Assembly (NCBI RefSeq): GCF_950295315.1 | Contig: NC_080171.1 | Location: 96,214,752-96,278,751 of the forward strand | Direction: 5' to 3' | Source of the DNA: Erinaceus europaeus | Lineage: Eukaryota > Chordata > Mammalia > Eulipotyphla > Erinaceidae | Length of the DNA: 64,000 nucleotides | Shown here: piece by piece, positions 56,901 through 61,320 of the stretch | Position numbering within the stretch: position 1 is the first letter of the stretch | Layout: every line of letters starts with the position of its first letter | The notes under the pieces: model-generated | Seen by the model: only the letters and a program-made list of their open reading frames with translations | The model's database searches: none | What the model was told of the DNA's origin: nothing | Translations under genes and position numbers: made by a program

Positions 56901-59781
56901 AGTCCAATATAGGTTCAATCTCCCACACCACCATAACCCACAGCTGACCAGTGCTCTGGCCTCTCTCTCTTTCCCTCTCTCTCTCTCCCTCTCTCTCTAA
57001 AATAAAATAAAATAATTTTTTAAAAAGTGCACCACTTCATGCTGGGGAAGTAGGTCACTTGGGTAGCATGATGCTTTGCCATGAGCACGACCCGGGTTTG
57101 AGCCTGGCCCTCACTGCGTTGAAGGAAGCTTCATGCTGTGGTCTCTCCCTCTCAAATAAATAAATAAATAAATGCCAGAACAGTGACGCCCCAAAGATGA
57201 AATACAAGTGCACCTCTCTTCCAAAAACAGTCCTGCAAGGACTGGAAGGTCACAGCGAACCCCTGTGTGGTTTCCTGAAGTCTTGGCCTTCCCGAGGAAG
57301 AAGATGAGGACCAGGAGGAGGACACATGCTGTCCCTCAGGCTTCCCTCCTGGCAGCAGAGCCCTTTCCTCCCCGTCAAACCCTTTTGTCACCTTTCACAT
57401 GAGTACAATATCCATACAGTAAATAAAGTCCCTCTAGTCCTGCCCAAACTACTACTCCCCAGAGAGCCATTTTTCTCCTTTTTGATAAATACAGAATCAG
57501 GGAGTCGGGCAGTCACACACCCAGCTGAGCACATGTATAACCATCTATGAGAACCCAGGCTCAAGTCCTGGGTCCCAACCTGTAAGGGGGAAGCTTCAGG
57601 AGTGGTAAAGCAGAGCTGCAGGTGTTTCTTTATCTTTCCCTCTCTAACTCCTCCCCCCAACTCAATTTTTCTCTGTCCTATATTTTTTCTCTATCCTATC
57701 AAATAGGAGGAGTGAGAAAAGGATGCTGGGAGTGGAAAATTTGTCACGCAGAGCCTCAGAGATAACCCAGGTAGCAATACAATTTTTTTTGCCTCTAGGT
57801 TTATCTGTGGGCTTTGGTGCCTGCACTACAAATCTGCTGCTCCAGGAGGCCATTTTTTCCCATTTTGTTGCCCCTGTTGTTGCCTTTGTTGCCATTGCTG
57901 TTGTTATTGTTGGATAGGACAGAGAGAAATGGAGAGAGGAGGGGAAGACAGAAAGGGAGAAAGATAGACACCTGCAGACCTGCTTCACTGCCTATGAAGT
58001 GACCCCCCCCCCCCCGCCCCACAGGTGAGGAACCGGGTGCTTGAACCAGGCTCCTTACACCAGTCCATGAACTTTGTGCCATGTGTGCTTAACCCATTGA
58101 GCTACCACCCGGCCCCCACAATTTTTTTTTAATGAAGCATCGAATCAAATCATGTGCACTCATGAGCCTGGCTGCTTTCCCTCACAGCACACCTGTGAGA
58201 TGGATCCACTTTGTGGTGTGTTTTTGAGGTTTGTTCTTTTTTTTTTTTTTTTAATATCTCTATTTGGTTTTTTAATTTTTTTTCTCATCTGTACTTAATT
58301 TTTTTTTTTTAGTTTTTATTTATAAAATGGAAACATTGACTAAACCATAGGATAAGAGGGGTACAACTCCACACACTTCCCACCACCAGAACTCCGATAC
58401 CATCCTCTCCCCTGATAACTTTCTTATTCTTTAACCCTCTGGGAGTATGGACCCAGGGTCATTGTGGGGTGCAGAAGGTGGAAGGTCTGGCTTCTGTAAT
58501 TGCTTCCCTGCTGAACATGGGCTGAACATGACAGGTCGATCCATACTCCCAGCCTGTCTCTCTCTTTCCCTAGTGGGGTGGGGCTCTGGGGAAGCAGAGC
58601 TCCAGGACACATTGGTGGGGTTGTCTGTCCAGGGAACTCTGGTTGGCATCCTGCTAGCATCTAGAACCTGGTGGTCGACGAGAGTTAGCATACAAAGCCA
58701 AACAAATTGTTGATCAATCATGGACCTAAAGGCTGGAATAGTGCAGATGAAGAGTTGTTCTTTTTCTTTGTTATTTAGTATTCCACTGTGTGAGTAGATC
58801 GTGCTTATTGACTTATCTATTTACTGGTGATGGATGTTTGTTTCCTGTGTGTGACTATTAAGATAAAGCCACTCGGTGTGATTCTGGGTGCATCTACTTG
58901 GACAGAAGCTTGTGTGTCTCCAGGGCCAGACCCAGGTGTGGGATTACTGGGTGGTTCATGTTTTACCTGTAGTAGATATTGTCACCTAGCTTCCCATGCC
59001 AGGCCACATTCTGTCTCCATCTGAATGCACGAGAGTTCCAGTTACTTCACACATCCCCGACCTTGTATCTCATCTCACTCAAATGACTCTGTGATGGAAC
59101 CTCAGTGTGCTTGAAATCTGCATCCCTCTGAGTAATGGACCTGATACCCTGGAGCCTCAGCCATGAATGTTTTTGTTTTTGTTTTTTGCATAATCATGCT
59201 ATATACCCAGCCCAGCTCTGCCACTTGTACTCCAGCTTCTCTGCCTGTCTGAAGACAGACATTTCCCCACCAGTGAAATGGAGATGTCTACTCAAGGGTC
59301 TGCTACTATGAGCTAAGACACTTTAACTGCTGGGTTGGCATTAATAGTGGCTATTTTTTCTTCACTATTGAGTCTTATCTGAACTCTGAGGATTTAGACT
59401 CTTACCTTAAAGGACATTGGGTCAGTTGCTTCCCAGAGCCTGGCCACTGTGTGGCACCCACCCCAGCTGCCCCGAGACTGGTTCTTGGATCTCAGTTCTT
59501 AGCTCTTCTACTTCCCAGGTGGGAGCCTCCAATCTGCTCCAGCCCCCACATTCAGTAGAGAAGGTGGTACGAGAGGGCACAAGAGCTGCCTGGGGTCTCT
59601 CCCAAGGCCCCCCATGCCTTCTCTCCCTTATCCACACGTTCTATCCCCAAACAGAACATAAGCGCCCCTCCCTTGCTGTGTTTCAGTGGGAACACCGTAC
59701 TACATGTCACCAGAGAGGATCCACGAGAATGGCTACAACTTCAAGTCTGACATCTGGTCTCTGGGCTGCTTGCTGTATGAG
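25094..59781 (+). CDS. NEK6: NEK6 serine/threonine kinase, 7 coding exons joined, 3' end outside window
   Basis: The join 25094-25183, 35837-35977, 37364-37426, 41918-42028, 46634-46742, 46989-47096 and 59687-59781 gives 239 codons without a stop. NEK6 is a mitotic kinase activated by NEK9; it acts in spindle assembly and cytokinesis. The short N-terminal tail (1-44) precedes a kinase domain starting at F45. Visible motifs are the glycine loop G52-R-G-Q-F-S-E-V59, catalytic K74 in VALKK, alpha-C E93, Y108 (autoinhibitory tyrosine in NEK6/7), H170-R-D172 with N177, D190-L-G192 (the NEK form of DFG), activation loop with T202 and S206 (NEK9 target) and SPE 215-217. All introns are GT-AG. Compared with human from memory, it differs at a few tail positions, at L33 (human P) and at I149 (human V). 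The last part of the kinase C-lobe (about 74 residues) is beyond the window. NEK7 is excluded by the N-terminal tail. Identity is nearly certain. Confidence 0.98.
25985..26125 (+). repeat. tRNA-derived SINE (TTTGCCATGTGCA type)
   Basis: CTGCTTTGCCATGTGCAACC, CTCAAACCTGACCCCAGC and a TTAATAAAGAG tail. Confidence 0.75.
26165..26420 (+). repeat. tRNA-derived SINE, 'CCAGGAGCAG' module type, 5' truncated
   Basis: AAGCTCAAGGACCTACAC..., AATTTCTCTCTGTCCTATC and GCCAGGAGCAGTGGATTCGT to GGAGGCAAAAAA. Confidence 0.9.
26421..26505 (+). repeat. (GGAA)n microsatellite at a SINE tail
   Basis: GGGA/GGAA tetramers, pure GGAA from about 26442, arising from the A tail of the preceding SINE. Confidence 0.97.
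26870..27095 (-). repeat. tRNA-derived SINE (CCAATAAATAAATAAAG-tail type)
   Basis: Poly-T, TTTATTTATTGGATAGAGAC, CCTGCAGGTGGGGACTGGGG and end CACCACCCGGCCCC. Confidence 0.92.
27425..27795. promoter_or_regulatory. Candidate conserved enhancer, rich in homeodomain TAAT cores
   Basis: A repeat-free block with about ten TAAT/ATTA cores, including GATTAATC (27486), CAATTAGG, TTAATTA (27531), GTAATTAC (27568), GTAATTAG (27668) and CGATTAGCGC (27759). It also has an E-box CATCTGG and retained CpGs. The surrounding intron is CpG-poor. Function and target gene are inferred. Confidence 0.55.
27975..28145 (+). repeat. MIR-type SINE
   Basis: GAGCCTCAGTTTCCTCAGCT followed by GTAAAATGGGG, after CCAGCCATGTGATGCTGGG. 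Confidence 0.8.
28162..28289 (+). repeat. Short tRNA-derived SINE, carrying an inserted SINE in its tail
   Basis: GGAGATAGTGAAATAGTTAT to GAGTAATGCTCTGG. TAAAGATATGGT(A/G)TAT flanks the compound at 28146-28161 and 28594-28609. Confidence 0.88.
28290..28593 (-). repeat. tRNA-derived SINE inserted in the preceding SINE's tail
   Basis: T-rich tail, GAGAAAGAGAGACACCTGCA body and head end CTACTACCCAACTCCC, opposite in orientation to its host SINE. Confidence 0.92.
28638..28770 (-). repeat. Short tRNA-derived SINE
   Basis: Inverted ATGGTTATGCAAA type: AGAGCATTGCTCAGTTCTGG to GCTATCTCCCTGGCC. Confidence 0.82.
29045..29265 (-). repeat. Degenerate tRNA-derived SINE
   Basis: T-rich left end, AGATAGAGACAGAGAGGGAG, CAAGCCTGGGCC and a TCTCTGGCCCC end. 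Confidence 0.75.
29275..29710. promoter_or_regulatory. Candidate conserved non-coding element
   Basis: Repeat-free AT-rich block with SOX-like ACAAATTGTTCTTTC, CACGTG near 29401, a GATAAGG site and retained CpGs (TTCGGCACTATTCCGAGAG). No coding signature. Confidence 0.45.
30411..30860 (-). repeat. LINE-1-like 3' end, inverted
   Basis: T-rich left end, TTCCCACCACTAGAGTTCTG, GGGGGAATTAATATTTTAC. It shares modules with 34512-34680 and 58296-58760. The family is inferred. Confidence 0.55.
31000..31710. promoter_or_regulatory. Candidate conserved non-coding element
   Basis: A long unique AT-rich block with AAAATTAATGATGCATTGC, AAAATTAATTGGGCG and GAAATTAGCTTGATTATG. It keeps CpGs and carries no repeat signature from about 31170 to 31700. 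Confidence 0.45.
31711..32324. other. Non-coding unique intron sequence
   Basis: Nothing recognised. Confidence 0.4.
32325..32450 (+). repeat. MIR-type SINE fragment
   Basis: CTAAATGACCTCTCTAAGCC with GCTCATCTGTTAAATAGG. Confidence 0.7.
32689..32830 (+). repeat. tRNA-derived SINE (AGTAGACTCTCAA type)
   Basis: GGGGCTGACACAATGGACAA, CAGTAGACTCTCAACTTCG, then TTATAAATAAATAG and an ATA-rich tail. Confidence 0.82.
32833..32962 (+). repeat. Short tRNA-derived SINE
   Basis: GATGGGGAGATAGCATAACA to CACAGCTGAGCAGTGCTTTG, directly 3' of the previous SINE's tail. Confidence 0.85.
33041..33099 (+). repeat. (CA)n microsatellite
   Basis: About 29 uninterrupted CA units. Confidence 0.99.
33730..33880. 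promoter_or_regulatory. Candidate conserved non-coding element with POU-like palindrome
   Basis: CTTCTAATTAGGTCGAATGG and the palindrome TGCATATGCA within TCATTGCATATGCAGATG in unique sequence. Confidence 0.35.
34100..34310 (+). repeat. MIR-type SINE, degraded
   Basis: GTCCTTACTGCTACAAATGG and GGGACAGTATCTGGTGCAGA keep MIR order. Confidence 0.5.
34512..34680 (-). repeat. LINE-1-like 3' end fragment, inverted
   Basis: TTTTTATTGGTAATTTAATA and GTTCCCACCACCAGAGTTTT, the module shared with 30515 and 58376. Confidence 0.5.
35050..35341 (+). repeat. tRNA-derived SINE, 'CCAGGAGCAG' module type
   Basis: GGGCCAGGCAGTGGTGCTCT head, AAGCAGGTCGACAGGTGTC body and GCCTCCAGGAACAATGGATT to GGGAGGCAAGGG. 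Confidence 0.9.
35340..35426 (+). repeat. (GGGAA)n microsatellite
   Basis: About 17 pentamers grown from the tail of the preceding SINE, 410 bp 5' of coding exon 2. Confidence 0.98.
35837..35977 (+). CDS. NEK6: NEK6 coding exon 2 (codons 31-77)
   Basis: Acceptor CCCTCCAG and donor CAG|GTGAGC bound 47 codons, phase 0 at both ends. It encodes [10 protein letters not shown] followed by the start of the kinase N-lobe: beta-1, the glycine loop GRGQFSEV and the beta-3 strand with K74 of VALKKVQ. A second AG follows directly at 35837-35838, but using it would break the frame. Confidence 0.97.
36870..37065 (+). repeat. MIR-type SINE
   Basis: GTGGCCTCTGTAAGTCACTG, CTAGCTTCCTCCTCTGAAAG and GGCACCAGGCATGTGGTAGG. 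Confidence 0.7.
37105..37316 (-). repeat. tRNA-derived SINE close to NEK6 exon 3
   Basis: Pyrimidine-rich left end, GGACAGAGAGAAATTGAGAG, CACCTGCAACACTGTTTCAC. TGGGTGCCAGGCTTT flanks it at 37090-37104 and 37317-37331, 32 bp before the exon. Confidence 0.95.
37364..37426 (+). CDS. NEK6: NEK6 coding exon 3 (codons 78-98)
   Basis: This 63-bp exon, phase 0 at both ends, encodes [12 protein letters not shown] through GLLK: the alpha-C helix with E93, which pairs with the beta-3 lysine. The acceptor is CACCCAAG after a T/C tract; the donor is AAG|GTGAGT. A SINE lies just upstream (37105-37316), with its 3' target-site copy ending 32 bp before the exon. Skipping it would keep frame but delete alpha-C and so kill kinase activity. 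Confidence 0.97.
37774..37984 (-). repeat. tRNA-derived SINE
   Basis: TATAGAGACAGCCAGAAATC, CACCTGCAGCCCTGCTTCAC and CCACCACCCGGCCCC. AGAGAC(T/C)GTAATTTT flanks it at 37759-37773 and 37985-37999. Confidence 0.93.
38100..38190 (+). repeat. Degenerate tRNA-like SINE fragment
   Basis: GAATTTAGCAGTACTGTGAG to GGCCCTGGCTCTACTCCC with an AATAATACATT tail. Weak. Confidence 0.4.
38213..38540 (-). repeat. tRNA-derived SINE with (TTTTA)n
   Basis: GCCTACATAACAAGTCCACT, (TTTTA)n near 38322-38351, GACAGGACAGAGAAATTGAA and an inverted head. Confidence 0.82.
38541..38682 (-). repeat. tRNA-derived SINE (inverted AGTCCAACACTTG type)
   Basis: Poly-T, TTTGGCACATGCAGTGCCAG, TTTGAGAGTCCAACACTTG and GCAGCCCCTGGCC. 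Confidence 0.8.
38855..39070 (+). repeat. MIR-type SINE
   Basis: TCTCTAGCTGTATGGCCCTG, TCTTAGTTTTTCTCATCTGT and GTGTCTGGTGTGTGGTGGGC. Confidence 0.75.
40030..40185 (+). repeat. tRNA-derived SINE (TTTTGTCACACTATGA type)
   Basis: ACCAGGATATGCACCTGTTT, CAGGTTCAAGCCCAACCCCC and CTAGGAGCAGTGAAACCCC. Confidence 0.7.
40298..40390 (+). repeat. tRNA-like SINE fragment
   Basis: AAGAGGTGGCTCAGTGGTAG, AGCACAGGTTTTGCATGC and a CAAGACAAAAACAAC tail. Confidence 0.6.
40545..40745 (+). repeat. Ancient LINE-1 remnant
   Basis: TCAGTCCTAGGTATCTGCCC, AGCCAGTGTTCATAG, TTGCCAAAAAGTGGAAACAT and ATACAATAAAATGCTGTTCA match the conserved terminal part of mammalian L1. Confidence 0.75.
40768..40888 (-). repeat. Short tRNA-derived SINE
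   Basis: Inverted: CACTGCTCAGCTCTGGTTTA to ACTGTCTCCCCAGCCCC. Confidence 0.88.
41300..41482 (-). repeat. tRNA-derived SINE, 3' tail missing
   Basis: AGACCTGCAACACTGCTTCA, GGGGACTGGGAACTTGAACC and GCACCACCACTGGCC. Confidence 0.82.
41625..41800 (-). repeat. MIR-type SINE
   Basis: Antisense MIR: GGGGCATTAGCCCATCTGAT, ATAAGCTGAGGTTTGGGAGT. Confidence 0.65.
41869..41911 (+). repeat. (TC)n microsatellite acting as pyrimidine tract of exon 4
   Basis: About 21 TC units run directly into GAGCAGCAG at the acceptor. A branch-point-like CTAAT lies just upstream (41864-41868). Confidence 0.98.
41918..42028 (+). CDS. NEK6: NEK6 coding exon 4 (codons 99-135)
   Basis: 37 codons, phase 0, run from [10 protein letters not shown] to DLSQMIK and end at AAG|GTGAGG. 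The exon carries beta-4, the autoinhibitory Y108, beta-5 and the hinge (ELADAGD). The acceptor is GAGCAGCAG; the upstream AG (41916-41917) retains Q99 as in known NEK6, and the second would delete it. The pyrimidine tract is a pure (TC)n array. Confidence 0.97.
42260..42600 (+). repeat. Composite tRNA-derived SINE with both tail modules
   Basis: Head GGGGGACCAGGTGGTAGTGC, then an (AAC/AAT)n stretch (42457-42525), then GCCTCCAGGAGCAGTAGATT to CCCTGGAGGCAAG. Most copies have only one of these two ends. Confidence 0.93.
42599..42663 (+). repeat. GA-rich simple repeat
   Basis: GAGAGA/GGAGGGAGAG run following the SINE. Confidence 0.93.
42685..42790 (-). repeat. MIR-type SINE fragment
   Basis: ACAGAAGATAAAACTCAGCC with GGAGACTTACCTGAGGATAC. 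Confidence 0.6.
42822..42912 (+). repeat. tRNA-derived SINE fragment
   Basis: GGACCCAGGTTCAAGCCCCT, AGTCCCCACCTGCGGGAGG, AAGCTTCACCACC. Confidence 0.7.
43040..43225 (+). repeat. tRNA-derived SINE, degenerate
   Basis: TAGGGCACATGCCTTGTTAT, TTTGAACCCTGGTACCACGT, GCACTGGAGGAAACTCTGG. Confidence 0.6.
43690..43870. promoter_or_regulatory. Candidate conserved non-coding element
   Basis: AT-rich, CpG-retaining island in GC-rich surroundings: CATTACTTGAGCTGTTATCA, GACATATTAATGCGTTTGC, GATGTTAATCTCC, ATATCACGTCACCG. Confidence 0.45.
44194..44420 (+). repeat. tRNA-derived SINE (TTGCCATGCATGTG type)
   Basis: GTGCTGCTTGCCATGCATGT, AGGTTCAAGACCAGCC, ATTGGAGGAAGCCTCAG and an AATAAATAAAATTTT tail. Confidence 0.82.
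45215..45410. promoter_or_regulatory. Candidate conserved non-coding element with perfect hairpin
   Basis: CpG-retaining unique block (ATTAGTTATGATGAACGGTG, CCGCGCC) with the 13-bp inverted repeat 45293-45305/45318-45330 and TAATGAGGATTAACTAGC near 45374. Confidence 0.45.
45293..45330. repeat. Perfect 13-bp inverted repeat, 12-nt loop
   Basis: CTAAATGTCACAT is followed after GGCGCTTCTAGG by its exact complement ATGTGACATTTAG. Confidence 0.97.
45555..45740 (+). repeat. MIR-type SINE, degraded
   Basis: CTGGCTGGGTAACCTTAGGG, then GCCTCGGTTTCCTCCTCTGT. Confidence 0.5.
46045..46215. promoter_or_regulatory. Candidate conserved non-coding element
   Basis: Unique AT-rich block 420 bp before exon 5: GCATTAAATATGATGTTACG, TCCTTTGACAATGTCAGG, GTTAGTAATCACTTGTGC. 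Confidence 0.35.
46634..46742 (+). CDS. NEK6: NEK6 coding exon 5 (codons 136-171 plus 1 nt)
   Basis: The exon runs from [10 protein letters not shown] to RRVMHR, plus the first base of the catalytic Asp codon, and so ends in phase 1. The acceptor is GATGTAG with a modest pyrimidine tract, and the donor is CGAG|GTATAC. It encodes alpha-D, alpha-E and the HR of the HRD loop. I149 replaces the V of human NEK6 as recalled, which is conservative. Confidence 0.97.
46743..46988 (+). other. NEK6: Short NEK6 intron between coding exons 5 and 6
   Basis: 246 bp, GTATAC to CCTGCAG; no repeat seen. Confidence 0.95.
46989..47096 (+). CDS. NEK6: NEK6 coding exon 6 (end of codon 172 to first base of 208)
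   Basis: Acceptor CCCTGCAG, donor CTAG|GTAAGA. The split codon completes D172, followed by IKPANVFI, the DLG magnesium motif (190-192) and the activation loop [12 protein letters not shown] with T202 and S206. It is only 246 bp downstream of exon 5, and both phases fit. Confidence 0.97.
47721..48140. repeat. Local duplication copy 1, interrupted by a SINE
   Basis: GCTTGGGGTGCCAGTGATGG, AATATACACC, [SINE], CCTAGAGCACAGTAGTAAGA and GGGGGCATTTTGC parallel the copy at 48706-48850. Confidence 0.85.
47771..48053 (+). repeat. tRNA-derived SINE
   Basis: GGGAGTTGGGTAGTAGCGCA head, B box GGTTTGAGCTC, (AAC/AAT)n tail. AGAATATACACC flanks it at 47759-47770 and 48054-48065. Confidence 0.95.
48279..48307 (+). 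repeat. (TGCC)n simple repeat
   Basis: About seven TGCC units. Confidence 0.95.
48706..48850. repeat. Local duplication copy 2, uninterrupted
   Basis: GCTTGGGGTGCCAGTGATGG, CCTAGAGCACAGTAGCTGGG, GGGGGCATTTAGC. It also has TAGGGTTGAAATGG twice at an 18-bp period (48811 and 48829). Confidence 0.85.
49125..49440. promoter_or_regulatory. Candidate conserved non-coding element
   Basis: Unique CpG-retaining block: TTAAAGCCGCTGCC, GGATCACATCGTTAGG, CAGTCTCGTCC and TTATTATATTAATGAGG. Confidence 0.4.
49955..50260. promoter_or_regulatory. Candidate conserved non-coding element
   Basis: Unique AT-rich block with CCATAATTAGAG, GACGAATTACC, TAAAAATTAAGTGACAG, CGCCGGCATAATG and an E-box GCAGCTGC. CpGs are retained and no repeat is present. 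Confidence 0.5.
50735..50761. repeat. Poly-T run
   Basis: About 26 T; probably the remnant tail of an inverted element. Confidence 0.95.
50776..50942 (+). repeat. tRNA-derived SINE (TTTGCCATATGCA type)
   Basis: GCTGCTTTGCCATATGCACA, GGTTCAAGCCTGGTCCCCAC, TTGAAGGAAGCTTCAGTGC. Confidence 0.88.
52700..52870. promoter_or_regulatory. Candidate conserved non-coding element
   Basis: Unique block with GGCTAATGAACATG, GTGTGTCTCGAGAAGCGGCC and CTTTTAATCAGCCACCCGC. Confidence 0.35.
53766..53816 (+). repeat. (GGT)n microsatellite
   Basis: About 14 GGT units followed by GTGTGTG. Confidence 0.98.
53863..54002 (+). repeat. tRNA-derived SINE (GCATTGGACTCTCAAGCATG type), near full length
   Basis: GTTGGTGCAGTAGATAAAGC, GTCCTGAGTTCAGTCCCC, CAGAGTGATGTCTG, CTAATAAATAAAATCTT and poly-A. 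Confidence 0.92.
54003..54155 (+). repeat. Degenerate (GGAT)n minisatellite
   Basis: GTGGATGGATAG-like units scattered through the block, starting at the SINE tail. Confidence 0.85.
55000..55610. other. Unique AT-rich block, possibly conserved
   Basis: Contains the near-perfect palindrome AGCTTTAG-ACG-CTAAAGCT (55258-55276) and AATTAGCTTATG near 55452. No repeat or coding signature. Confidence 0.35.
55708..55990 (+). repeat. tRNA-derived SINE, 'CCAGGAGCAG' module type
   Basis: GGGGCCAGGCAGTGCTTTAC, CACCTGCAGGGAAGTCACTT, GCCTCCAGGAGCAGAGGATT. Confidence 0.92.
56140..56416 (-). repeat. tRNA-derived SINE, (AAC/AAT)n-tail type
   Basis: TTATTCCCTTTCGTTGCCCT, CTGCAGGTGGGGAGCCGGGG, CGCTACCGCCCAACTCCC. 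Confidence 0.94.
56512..56625 (-). repeat. LINE-1-like 3' end fragment, inverted
   Basis: TTGGGGAATCAATGCTTTTA, ACATTTGACAGTGTATATAA, GTTTGTACATGCATCAC; related to 30640-30710. Confidence 0.5.
56630..56790 (-). repeat. Degenerate SINE, inverted
   Basis: GAAAGAGAGACAGAGACCGA, CATGCAGTAGGGGATGC. Weak head. Confidence 0.5.
56812..57023 (+). repeat. Short tRNA-derived SINE with expanded B-box region
   Basis: GGGGAGACAACATAATGGTT to CCACAGCTGACCAGTGCTCT; AGTCCAATAT is repeated three times and GGTTCAAT twice at 56869-56919. Confidence 0.9.
57033..57172 (+). repeat. tRNA-derived SINE (TTTGCCATGAGCA type)
   Basis: GATGCTTTGCCATGAGCACG, GGTTTGAGCCTGGCCC, (AAAT)n tail. Confidence 0.9.
57499..57782 (+). 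repeat. tRNA-derived SINE, divergent
   Basis: GGGAGTCGGGCAGTCACACA, AGGGGGAAGCTTCAGGAGTG, ATAACCCAGGTAGCAATAC. Confidence 0.85.
57783..58117 (-). repeat. Composite tRNA-derived SINE with both tail modules, inverted
   Basis: CTGCTGCTCCAGGAGGCCAT, then GTTGTTATTGTTGGATAGGA, AAGATAGACACCTGCAGACC and a CACCCGGCCCC end. Confidence 0.9.
58231..58760 (-). repeat. LINE-1-like 3' UTR, inverted
   Basis: T-rich left part, CTTCCCACCACCAGAACTCC, TGGTCGACGAGAGTTAGC, ATCATGGACCTAAAGGCTGG. The shared module appears at 30515 and 34572. Confidence 0.55.
58761..59686 (+). other. NEK6: 3' end of NEK6 intron before exon 7
   Basis: 59200-59330 resembles a degraded MIR (AGTGAAATGGAGATGTC). Otherwise unique, ending in the exon 7 pyrimidine tract. 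Confidence 0.5.
59687..59781 (+). CDS. NEK6: NEK6 coding exon 7 (end of codon 208 to 239)
   Basis: Acceptor GTGTTTCAG, donor GAG|GTAAGT. It completes V208, then [10 protein letters not shown] through [11 protein letters not shown]. It carries the P+1 loop with the SPE motif and the alpha-F aspartate D229 of the DIWSLG motif. It ends in phase 0. The next exon, expected to begin MAALQSPFYG, was not found before 64000. Confidence 0.97.
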
Positions 59782-60104
59782 GTAAGTGGCAGGCATGTGT
59801 GGCCGCCCCCCAGGTGGCAGGGCGGCTCAGTGTGGTAACCTGTGGCTGTGTCCCATCCACTTGTGGCATCGATGTCACCAGGGTCTTGATGTCCCCACTG
59901 TGGTCTGACACCAGCCATGTGGAGCTGTGGTCTCTGGTGGCATTTTGTGTGAAGCCCTCTCTCCTGGAGGTCAGCAGCGTCATAACCCACAGTCACCTTG
60001 CAGGTCTGCAGTTGAGTCAGGCCCTGACAGTCAGAGACGGGGGCAGCCTGCTTTCTAGAGACAGAGGAGCATCTGTTGCAGAACTTATTATTTTAGTATT
60101 TTAC

Positions 60105-60152
60105 TTTAATAAGAGAGAGATACAGAAAGAAAGAGAGAGAGAGAGAGAGAGA
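60105..60152 (+). repeat. (GA)n simple repeat
   Basis: GAGA run directly 5' of a SINE head. Confidence 0.9.
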
Positions 60153-60421
60153 GTCGGGTGGTAGCACAGCGGGTTAAGCGCATGTGGCGCAAAGCGCAAG
60201 GATTGGCCTAAGAAACCCGGTTCGAGCCCCCCGCTCCCCACCTGCAGGGGATTCGCTTCACAAGCGGTGAAGCAGGTCTGCAGGTGTCTATCTTTCTTGC
60301 CCCCTCTCTGTCTTCCCCTCCTCTCTCCATTTCTCTCTGTCCTATCCAACAACAATGACAATAATAACTACAACAATAAACCAACAGGGACAGCAAAAGG
60401 GAATAAATAAATATATAAATA
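60152..60421 (+). repeat. tRNA-derived SINE, young (AAC/AAT)n-tail type
   Basis: GTCGGGTGGTAGCACAGCGG, B box GGTTCGAGCCC, TAATAACTACAACAATAAA tail. Confidence 0.95.
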
Positions 60422-60427
60422 GAGAGA

Positions 60428-60511
60428 GTGCTCTGGCTTATGGTGGTTCTGGGAATTGAACGTGGGACCCCAGAGCAGCAGGGATGGTCATTATGCTGTC
60501 TCTCTAGCCCC
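60428..60511 (-). repeat. Short tRNA-derived SINE fragment
   Basis: GTGCTCTGGCTTATGGTGGT to ATGCTGTCTCTCTAGCCCC. Confidence 0.8.
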
Positions 60512-60512
60512 A

Positions 60513-60768
60513 GACAACAACAACAACTACTACTACTACTACTACTACTCCTCCTCCTCCTCCTTCTCTTCTTTTCTTTATTGGATAGAAACAACCAGAA
60601 ATCCAGAGGGAAGGGGTAGACAGAAAGGAAATGAGACAGAGAGACACCTGCATCCCTGCTTCACCACTCACAAAGCTTTCCCCCTGCAGGTGGGGACTAG
60701 GGGCTTGAACCTGGGTCTTTGCACATTGTAACAGGTGTACTCAACCACGTGCACTACCACCTGGCCCC
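60513..60768 (-). repeat. tRNA-derived SINE with (ACT)n/(CTC)n tail
   Basis: ACT and CCT trinucleotide runs (60525-60563), TTTATTGGATAGAAACAACC, CCCTGCAGGTGGGGACTAGG, CTACCACCTGGCCCC. Confidence 0.92.
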
Positions 60769-61067
60769 TCAGAACTTCTTTTAATGAGTTTCAGGTGGGA
60801 GCAGCAAAGTCAAGGTGATGTGGCAGGTTTGAAGGTGTAGAGTAATCTGCTACCCTATCTGCCTGTGAAAGCATGTGACTTCTTCCCTGAATCCTTGTCT
60901 CTCTCCACACCTGGCTACGTGGTGGTTTGGAGAGGAGGGGTTGAGGGTGGCGGGATGACCCTGCAGGAGGAAACGCTTGGGATAAGGGTGATGGGCCACA
61001 CCAACCCACATTCACAACAGCCCAGAGGGTTTGCTGTGCTGAGAGTTCATTAACAGGTGGTAAATGG

Positions 61068-61320
61068 GAGGGGCAGTGGCTCACCCAGTATGCAGAACAT
61101 GTTGCCAGGCACAAGGATCCAGGTTCAACTCCCTGATCCCCACATGCAGGGGCAAAGTTTTGAGAGCTTTGGAGTAGTGCTGCAGGTGTCTCTCCTCTCA
61201 GTCTCTCCCTCTTTCTGTATCTGCCTCCATCTCTTACTCTCTATTTTAAAAAATGGCCTTGAAAAACAGTGGAGTCAGACAGGCACTGAGCCCCAGCAGT
61301 AACCCTGGTAGCAAAATAAA
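61068..61320 (+). repeat. tRNA-derived SINE, 'CCAGGAGCAG' module type, divergent
   Basis: GGGAGGGGCAGTGGCTCACC, GGTTCAACTCC, CACTGAGCCCCAGCAGTAAC. Confidence 0.82.

Larger units (their letters stand above)
47097..59686 (+). other. NEK6: NEK6 intron between coding exons 6 and 7 (12.6 kb)
   Basis: GTAAGA to GTTTCAG. 47.7-48.9 kb holds a split local duplication; 49-50.3 and 52.7-53.3 kb hold candidate conserved blocks; 53.8-58.8 kb is repeat-dense. 50941-52699 and 54160-55000 show nothing recognisable. Confidence 0.9.
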
